Source: Pterobdella sp. o SKG-2022
Lineage: Eukaryota > Annelida > Clitellata > Hirudinida > Piscicolidae
Length of the DNA stretch: 64,000 nucleotides
Reading direction: 5' to 3'
Assembly: GCA_964035795.1 (NCBI GenBank)
Contig: OZ038321.1
Coordinates: 2,572,921-2,636,920 of the forward strand
In this document: positions 58,001 to 64,000 of the stretch, piece after piece
How the letters are laid out: each line of letters starts with the position of its first letter
How positions within the stretch are numbered: position 1 is the stretch's first letter
Notes under the pieces: generated by a model
Told to the model about the DNA's origin: nothing
The model's input: only the letters and a program-made list of their open reading frames with translations
Database searches by the model: none
Position numbers and translations under genes: made by a program

Positions 58001-59979
58001 CGAAAGCTTTTTGTGCAAGTCCCTGATGATCTTTTACAGGAATTCCGTATTTCACGTAAACTCGCCCGCGCCGCCATTAACAAGTCACGTGCTGATTATC
58101 TTAATCTATCGCTATCTTCAGCGACACCTAACTCCAAAGCCTTTTGGAAAACGGCGAACTCCATACTTCACAGGTCTCCTCCACTTCCTCCGCGGACTCC
58201 TGCGGAATATGATCTTTTTGTTGAAAACTTTAGCACTTTTTTCAAGACTAAGATTGAGTTGATTCATAGCTCGCTACCGATCACTAATCTTCCCCGTCAG
58301 CCCTCCTTAACTGACAGTGATCAATCAAATCTCTCATTTTTCTCACCTCCTAGTGTTGATGAAATCATCAAATTGATCAATTCTCTCCCAAATAAATCCT
58401 CACCTTTAGATATAATCCCTGTTTTCCTGCTTAAGCAGTTTTCCGGCATCTTCGCCTCCATTATATGCAAACTTTCGGCTCTTTCCTTTTCACAGGGTAT
58501 TTTTCCAACTTCATTCAAAACGGCGCAGGTAACCCCTTTACTGAAAAAATATAATCTAGACCCCATGCAACCATCCAATTATCGTCCAATTTCAAACCTC
58601 AGCACCATCTCAAAGATCTTAGAAAGGGTTGTTCTCAAGAGATTATCCTCTCATGTTTCTGTACTGCGTAACTTCAACCTTTTCCAGTCGGCGTATCGCT
58701 CACATCACTCAACGGAAACTGCGCTTTTGTACATCACTGACAGCCTCCGCAATATCTGTGCTACCGGGTCTGCGGCCGTCTTAGTGTCTTTAGATATTTC
58801 AGCAGCTTTTGACACCATTAATCATCCAAATATGCTGCATATCCTCGAAGACTACTTTCACATTTCTGGCATTGCTTTATCCTGGTTTCAGTCCTATCTT
58901 TCCGAACGCAAGCAATTTGTTAAGATAAGCTGCTCTTCCTCTACCCCTGTCTCCCTTCGTTTTGGTGTTCCTCAAGGTTCTGTTCTTGGGCCCATACTCT
59001 TTTCTCTTTATACTTCTCCTATTAGCGAGATCATACAGAAGCACGACGTTCTATATCATCAGTTTGCTGATGATATTACCCTCTTTACAGGCGCCTCTTA
59101 CCTTGATCCTCATCCCAGCCTCACTAAGATATCTGAATGCATCACTGAGCTCAATCTTTGGTTTTCTAACAATCACCTCATGTTGAATCCTAACAAAAGC
59201 GAAGTGATGTTTGTCGGCAGTCCCATACTCCTTTCCAAATCCAATCTTCCCACTGAAGTAATCTTTGACGGCACTACTCTTTCCGTAACGTCCAAACTGA
59301 AGATACTAGGTGTAACTCTTGATTCTAGACTCAACTTTACACACTTTGTCTCAGATCATACAATCATCCAACTTTCATCTCCATGCGATCAGACAGGCAC
59401 GCAAGTTCCTACCCTTTGACACTGCTGTTGCTCTGATCATCTCTTTAGTTCTTTCAAGGATTGATTACTGTAACTCTCTTCTTTGTCGACTCCCGAACTG
59501 TCTTATTTCTAAGTTGCAATCTCTCCAAAATCGCGCTGCTAAAACCGCTCTTCAAGCCGACTACTATTCTTCATCTCACACCTGTCTCGATCGCCTCCAT
59601 TGGCTGCCGGTCGTACTAAGAGCCCAGTTCAAGTTGCTATGGCTCACGGCTAACATTTTATATTTTAATCAGCCGGCTTATTTATATGACCGTCTTTCCA
59701 TTAGACTGACTCCTGAGTCTCTCAGGTCTTCCAACTCTGGTTTATGCCTACATCAGCCTGTCTCTTCTAAACCTTTCTTACATCGCTCCTTCTCGCATAT
59801 CGCTCCTCACTTATGGAACTCTCTTCCACTTAATGTCCGTCTTTCACCTTCTCTTAAAATTTTTCGCAAGCGTTTAAAAACGCATCTTTATAGCCAAATT
59901 TCTTTCTCATAGCCCTTCTGATTAGAACAGCGCCTCTGCAGCAAACCTAGTTTGCAAACTGTGCGCCCTACAAATTATA

Positions 59980-60020
<41 letters not shown>

Positions 60021-61233
60021 GATTCAAAACAATAATAATAATAACAAAATTCAAAATAATAATAATAATAACAAAATTCAAAACAATAATAATAATAACA
60101 AGATTCAAAATAATAATAATAATAACAAGATTCAAAATAATAATAATAATAACAAGATTCAAAACAATAATAATAATAAAAAGATTCAAAACAATAATAA
60201 TAATATCAAGATTCAAAATAATAATAATAATAACAAGATTCAAAATAATAATAATAATAACAAGATTCAAAATAATAATAATAATAATAACAAGATTCAA
60301 AACAATAATAATAATAATAACAAGATTCAAAACAATAATAATAATAACAAGATTCAAAATAATAATAATAATAACAAGATTCAAAATAATAATAATAATA
60401 ACAAGATTCAAAACAATAATAATAATAACAAGATTCAAAATAATAATAATAATAACAAAATTCAAAACAATAATAATAATAACAAGATTCAAAATAATAA
60501 TAATAATAACAAGATTCAAAATAATAATAATAACAAGATTCAAAACAATAATAATAATAACAAGATTCAAAACAATAATAATAATAACAAGATTCAAAAC
60601 AATAATAATAATAACAAGATTCAAAATAATAATAATAATAACAAGATTCAAAATAATAATAATAATAACAAGATTCAAAACAATAATAATAATAACAAGA
60701 TTCAAAATAATAATAATAATAATAACAAGATTCAAAATAATAATAATAATAACAAGATTCAAAATAATAATAATAATAATAACAAGATTCAAAATAATAA
60801 TAATAATAACAAGATTCAAAATAATAATAATAATAATAACAAGATTCAAAATAATAATAATAATAACAAGATTCAAAATAATAATAATAATATGAAAGCT
60901 AGCTGTTTCAAAGTTCTATTAGCCTGTAGTGTTTAATTTGATTTGATTCATGCCATTTCATTTCTTCTTATGAATTGAGGTTATTAGTTTGTGATTCATT
61001 TTTAATTTGTTCACCTCATTTGAACTTTTCCTTACAAAGTTCATGTAACTTTTTTTCTTATCAATAAAAGAACCTTTATGCCAGAAAAAAAATAATTACA
61101 ATAATAATAATAAATGTATATAAATAACCACACAAAAGCTAATAAAGCAATTAAAACAGATTAAAAGACATAGAAAAACTGGCACCTTTGCTTCCACATT
61201 GGACGTCTATAACTTCAGTTTTGTACTGGTTTT
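51478..61233 (-). CDS. MITD1: MITD1 (MIT-domain protein), C-terminal part, seven exons
   Basis: Exons 61186-61233, 54881-54972, 54132-54215, 54033-54073, 53572-53631, 53195-53253 and 51478-51575 (TGA) join in phase. They encode the phospholipase-D-like C-terminal domain of MITD1: HDYDSLFGKYLDM, VEIHDPYIRLRHQLLNLVD, LCELLLAK, VNFTYEYSPTLHDRC, LDNGWSIMMGRGLDIYKNP and a terminal IGTFNRKLRVCHQF. In animals this domain dimerises and binds membranes, while the N-terminal MIT domain binds ESCRT-III tails during cytokinesis. The MIT exons are not found. The first exon needs a phase-1 partner upstream, so the gene should continue above 61.3 kb or beyond the window. The ~6.2-kb intron between the first two exons contains a near-complete L2/CR1-group LINE and a minisatellite; the last intron holds a SINE and a LINE fragment. 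Confidence 0.85.
51598..51746 (+). mobile_element. 5'-truncated type 1 SINE
   Basis: Starts inside the tRNA-like head (GTTACCGGGTTCGATCCCGC) and keeps the full tail (GTTCTACAGTGTGTTTTCGC, AAGCGCTTTATAAATACC, GCATTACATT). It lies in the last intron of MITD1. Confidence 0.85.
51755..51935. mobile_element. Imperfect foldback element
   Basis: TTTTTAGAGACATC start, then CAATAGTAAAACTTCAAATTAT pairing with ATAATCTGAAGTTTTACTGTTG about 90 bp downstream. The TTTTAGAGACATC end motif recurs near 2165, 49810 and 63437, suggesting a further MITE family. Confidence 0.55.
52080..52870 (-). mobile_element. 3' fragment of a LINE with PHD-like finger
   Basis: Minus strand. A Cys-rich segment (RCKTFNKWIHALC, FECRVCMNG) lies at 52862-52740. 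After a stop/frameshift comes a 196-codon frame with IYRTCVRPVMTYGSETWVV, EKRMLRMMCGVQ, RGRGRPRLTWKEMMENLCRG and the 3' tail. YGSETW and the finger are typical of the C-terminal part of many invertebrate LINEs. RT and endonuclease are missing. It lies in sense in the last intron of MITD1. Confidence 0.85.
53045..53140. mobile_element. Partial GAACACTAAAGGTAAT hairpin element
   Basis: One arm remains: GACTTTGTACTTAACAAAAC, TGTTCAAATAATTTTCAGTA and the end motif TTTACTTTGGCTAA. Confidence 0.55.
54240..54720. repeat. Imperfect (AGT)n trinucleotide array
   Basis: About 480 bp of AGT/ATT/AAT triplets in an intron of MITD1. All three plus frames (Ser-, Val- and Leu-type runs) and two minus frames stay open for this reason alone. 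Confidence 0.95.
55385..59990 (+). mobile_element. Near full-length L2/CR1-group LINE, ORF1 + ORF2
   Basis: ORF1 (55410-57022) begins MVDNMSAIEIICSEIDS and passes through a Ser/Thr-rich region with two frame changes. It ends in zinc knuckles CLNCQTYGHNIAKC and CEHCGKDHPSDNC. ORF2 (57038-59419, then 59319-59912 in another frame) has an APE endonuclease (LTETWIPED, MAGDFNTPNC, SDHFLISC) and RT (NYRPISNLS, LDISAAFDTI, GVPQGSVLGPIL, FADDITLF). The RT style fits the L2/CR1 group. A two-base loss near 59351 shifts the frame relative to the copy at 26.7 kb. The 3' end is TGCAAACTGTGCGCCCTACA plus an AAT tail. It lies antisense in a MITD1 intron. It is young, as the two copies are nearly identical, but this copy is not intact. 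Confidence 0.9.
55749..56072 (+). repeat. 162-bp tandem duplication inside LINE ORF1
   Basis: The segment starting AACTAACTCT is repeated at 55749 and 55911 (period 162, 54 codons), nearly identical, within the Ser/Thr-rich linker of ORF1. The unit includes CTATGATCACTTCTCCAACT. Confidence 0.85.
59976..60895 (+). repeat. 24-bp minisatellite (~37 copies) at the LINE 3' end
   Basis: Units of AACAAGATTCAAAATAATAATAAT with the number of AAT triplets varying between copies and AAAC/AAAT variants. It begins in the AAT tail of the LINE, suggesting growth from that tail. A 302-codon reverse frame (LVIIII repeats) spans it and is not a gene. Confidence 0.95.
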
Positions 61234-61339
61234 CTGGGTTAAAATTGATAGCATCATTTGTTGCATGGGTGTTTTTTGTTGAATAAGAATGAGTGATAAT
61301 GAGTTAATTGTGATTAGAAAATTCAATGGTTATAAATGA

Positions 61340-61470
61340 TGGGAGTGGTCAACACCATCATCATCATCATAAGCATCATTATCATCCCCATCATCATCAT
61401 CCTTCTCCTCCTCATCATCATCATTATCATAGTCATCATCACCATCATCATCATCATCGTTTTGAGTCCG
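61340..61470. repeat. (ATC)n/(GAT)n microsatellite
   Basis: CATCATCATC-type array. On the minus strand it reads as an Asp-rich stretch after PPTHGGRTQN, with a possible acceptor (ATATACCAG at about 61485). It lies just upstream of the first recognised MITD1 exon, so a coding role cannot be excluded, but the repeat explains the open frame. Confidence 0.6.
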
Positions 61471-61599
61471 TCCCCCGTGGGTTGGAGGCTGGTATATATA
61501 ATGATGATGGTTACGTTGAAATATTATATATTGATTTTTTTTATTTTGATTATGATGATTGTGATAAATGATGCCATTCATTAGTGATTAAAGTGGGTA

Positions 61600-61790
61600 A
61601 TGATGATGATAGTTAATAATAATAATAATAATGAAATAAAATAATGACAATAATAATAAAAATAAAAAATTGGATAGTTATGATGACGATAAAGCATAAT
61701 AATAAAAATAATAATAATGAAGCTGAATAATAGTAATAATAAAACTGAATATTAATAATAAATAAATAAATAATGAAAGCAAACTTTTTT
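61600..61790. repeat. AAT microsatellite tracts
   Basis: AATAATAATAATGAAATAAA-type interrupted repeats. No gene. Confidence 0.75.
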
Positions 61791-61869
61791 TGAAACTGTT
61801 CCCCATGATAATTATTTATTCCTCGTTGATATCTGAGATATCTGTTGTGGATTTAGATAGAATTCATCA

Positions 61870-62095
61870 AGTGGCCGAAAAGGTTGTGTTGAGTTGGATA
61901 AGGTTGTATTTTTTATTTTTTCAACAAAATGTTGTTGTGGTTGTGTTGAGGTGGACAATTTTTTTCAACAAAATGTTTTCGTGGTTGTGTTGATGTGAAC
62001 AATTTTTTCCAAAAAAATTTTGTTGTGGTTGTGTTGAAGTGAAAAATTTTTTCAATTAAATGTTGTTGTTGGTTAAGTTGAAAAATTTTGTTTCA
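61870..62095 (+). repeat. Diverged ~50-bp tandem repeat
   Basis: Four to five imperfect units containing AAAATGTTGTTGTGGTTGTG and a TGGACAATTTTTTTCAAC-type half. Unit length drifts between 45 and 60 bp. Confidence 0.6.
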
Positions 62096-62239
62096 TCAGT
62101 TGTTGAATTAAATGTTGCAGATAGCTTTAAAGATTTGTACTAAAGTTTGTAAATAAATTGATGTCATGTAGGTTGAGTGGTATAATAAATATGATTTCAA
62201 TGGTGAGAAGATGCTTATGAATGAGTATAATGAAGAAAG

Positions 62240-62330
62240 AGGGTTAGGCCATGAAAAGAAGTCAGTGACCCCTTGGAAAAGAGAAAGATGCTGGCTATAA
62301 TAAAAAGATTATGATGATTATAATGGTGAG
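62240..62330 (+). mobile_element. LINE 3' tail fragment
   Basis: GAAAAGAAGTCAGTGACCCC, TTGGAAAAGAGAAAGATGCT and a TATAATAAAAAGATTATG tail match the ends of the fragments at 50.25 and 52.1 kb. Confidence 0.75.
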
Positions 62331-62339
62331 AAGTGGGCA

Positions 62340-63040
62340 TTTGGATAAATTAGGCTTATTTATTTAGGAATATTATGATGAGGCTAAGACAGCTTTCATA
62401 AAATGTTGTAAATAATTTTTTATTTAATTATGAAATTTCATATTAATTCCACATTTTAAAGGTTAAACCTCCAAGCTATTATTGAACTTTGGATTTTTTA
62501 ATTTGAAAACCATGTTATAAATAACCCAGATGATGAGTCAATAAAGACTATTGATTAATTAAATATAGTTTTTCATGGCTGTAAAGATTAGTTGAGATAT
62601 AGAGAAGAGCTAACAATCAGTGAGAAAGTTGATGAAATAACTTCAATGACTGACTGCATGATGAAATGGAAATCTTGAGATATCTGTATTTTTTTCTATA
62701 CATAATGTATATAATGGAAGATTTTTTTTGTTTTATTGTATGATGAAATTTTTTATTTTAGAAAAACTTCAAAAAGATTTAAAACAAAAAAAACTTTGAT
62801 AGAAGTGAAATTCTCTTTTTATAATCAATCAGTGAAAAACAACTTTGAAAAAATATATTGAAAAAGTTCTAAAAATGTATTTAGTTTTTTTTTAAGAAAT
62901 AATGGTTTATAAATTAAGGAAATAATGAAAAAGTTTTACTTTTTAGTAACAGCCTATGAGAACTTGAGCAAGTTTTTCACTATCCTTTTAAAATTTTCTC
63001 TCGTCTTCAAATTTATTTCAAATAAATAAAATGCGACTAC
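62340..63040. other. Intergenic, nothing recognised
   Basis: AT-rich sequence between a LINE tail and the terminal-inverted-repeat element. The missing MITD1 N-terminal exons could lie here, but I found no MIT-like helix pattern with splice sites. Confidence 0.4.
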
Positions 63041-63044
63041 TTTT

Positions 63045-63983
63045 AGTGTTCATTATCCTGTGGTTCAAAATGCGCAGTCGATCAAAACACACAAGCCACA
63101 ACCTCACAATAACATATGTATTATTAGTAATTTAAAGTTAAATTTCAAACTATTTCAAAAAACAATGAAGTAATATTCAAAAAGATAATTCGTAACCACA
63201 CAAAACGGATTTGTAAAAGTTACCCACAGGCAATTAAATATTATCAATTTTCGATAAAAAAATTTTCAAACACTTAATATCTCATATCTTTTACAATTCG
63301 AAACTATAACAGACTATTCTGAAAACATTGTTAATCTTTAATAAATATTTAGAAACAATTTTGTGTCGTTTCTGTGTATTTTAAGATTTTACTAAAGAAT
63401 AAAAATTGTGGATAAAAATAAAAATTTTTATTCTTTTAGAGACATCGTAAGTATCTTGTGTTTTAAATTTAAGTTTTTATTCTTCGAAAAATGAGGATTT
63501 AAAGATACTTCATTTCAAAGAAACTAAAATTTTCCATAAGTGCAATCTTATAATTCATTAGTTGATGAATTATGATAAGATTATATCTTTAGAATCGTCA
63601 TTTTTAGAAAAAAGAAAAATTATTATGTTTTTTTAAAATATATTATTTGATATATATAACATAAAAGGTCGAACAAAGAAAATATTGCAAGCTTTTTCGC
63701 TCACCGCAAGCTTCAATTCGTAAGCTATATTACCGCAAGCATAACACTCCTGGATGAGCTATGTTACAATAAATCGTCGTTCTGAGCGATTAATTTTAAC
63801 TCATTTTTATTATAAAGTAAAATTTTTTATATAAATGTTGTTCAATGATTAATAATATTCAAATGAATAAATTTTTAAATTTATTTTGTGATTTTTTGTC
63901 AACCAATCAGCTATGCTTTTGTGAGGTTGTGGCTTGTGTGTTTCGATCGACTGCGCATTTTGAACCACAGGATAATGAACACT
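63045..63983. mobile_element. ~940-bp element with ~65-bp terminal inverted repeats
   Basis: The left end AGTGTTCATTATCCTGTGGT, TCAAAATGCGCAGTCGATCA, AACACACAAGCCACAACCTC is the reverse complement of the right end (63918-63983), with few mismatches. The interior is AT-rich with no transposase frame. An internal fold at 63437-63600 begins TTTTAGAGACATCG. Structure fits a non-autonomous DNA transposon. Target-site duplications are not obvious. Confidence 0.8.
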
Positions 63984-64000
63984 CTTCTCTTAATTCAAGG

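Noticed and set aside
59968..60876. 302-codon reverse frame of LVIIII repeats
   Set aside because: It is a translation of a 24-bp minisatellite with AAT runs and has no gene context.

Overview
The window looks like AT-rich nuclear DNA of an invertebrate animal. The genes are cut into many short exons with GT-AG introns. There is a eukaryotic tRNA with internal Pol III promoter boxes, several non-LTR retrotransposon families, tRNA-derived SINEs, hairpin MITE-like elements and many AAT/ATT microsatellites. I cannot name the species. Retroelement tails of the type seen at 12.35 and 26.65 kb are common in marine invertebrates such as cephalopods, but that is only a hint.

I rebuilt seven protein-coding loci by joining exons whose splice phases agree. 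Plus strand: (1) a partial UBR-type E3 ubiquitin ligase (6.7-10.8 kb); (2) ZNF207/BuGZ, 7 exons, 306 aa (16.7-19.1 kb). Minus strand: (3) GTF3C4, the TFIIIC90 subunit of TFIIIC, 19 exons, 554 aa (19.9-33.9 kb), convergent with ZNF207; (4) an unrecognised 311-aa protein, 5 exons (34.9-37.1 kb); (5) a SPEC3/Stum-domain membrane protein, 9 exons, 329 aa (39.1-43.0 kb); (6) an unrecognised type I membrane protein, 6 exons, 266 aa (44.5-47.3 kb); (7) MITD1, C-terminal 7 exons, with the MIT-domain N-terminus not found (51.5-61.2 kb). For loci 2-6 the summed exon length is divisible by three and every junction is phase-consistent. A tRNA-Asp(GTC) gene lies in intron 8 of GTF3C4.

The rest is repeats. 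Degenerate LINEs lie at 2.3-5.6 kb (-), 11.0-12.4 kb (+) and 12.5-15.2 kb (-). GTF3C4 introns hold a 33-bp satellite array (20.49-21.74 kb), a LINE (23.0-25.3 kb), a truncated L2/CR1-group LINE (26.7-27.9 kb), the tRNA and two foldback elements. The large MITD1 intron holds a nearly full-length copy of the same L2/CR1-group LINE (55.4-60.0 kb), followed by a 24-bp minisatellite. tRNA-derived SINEs lie in introns of loci 4-7. A ~940-bp element with ~65-bp terminal inverted repeats closes the window (63.05-63.98 kb).

The genes do not form one pathway. The one functional link is positional: a TFIIIC-dependent tRNA gene sits inside the gene for a TFIIIC subunit. Everything was read by eye. Family assignments rest on remembered motifs and should be confirmed by database search and RNA-seq.
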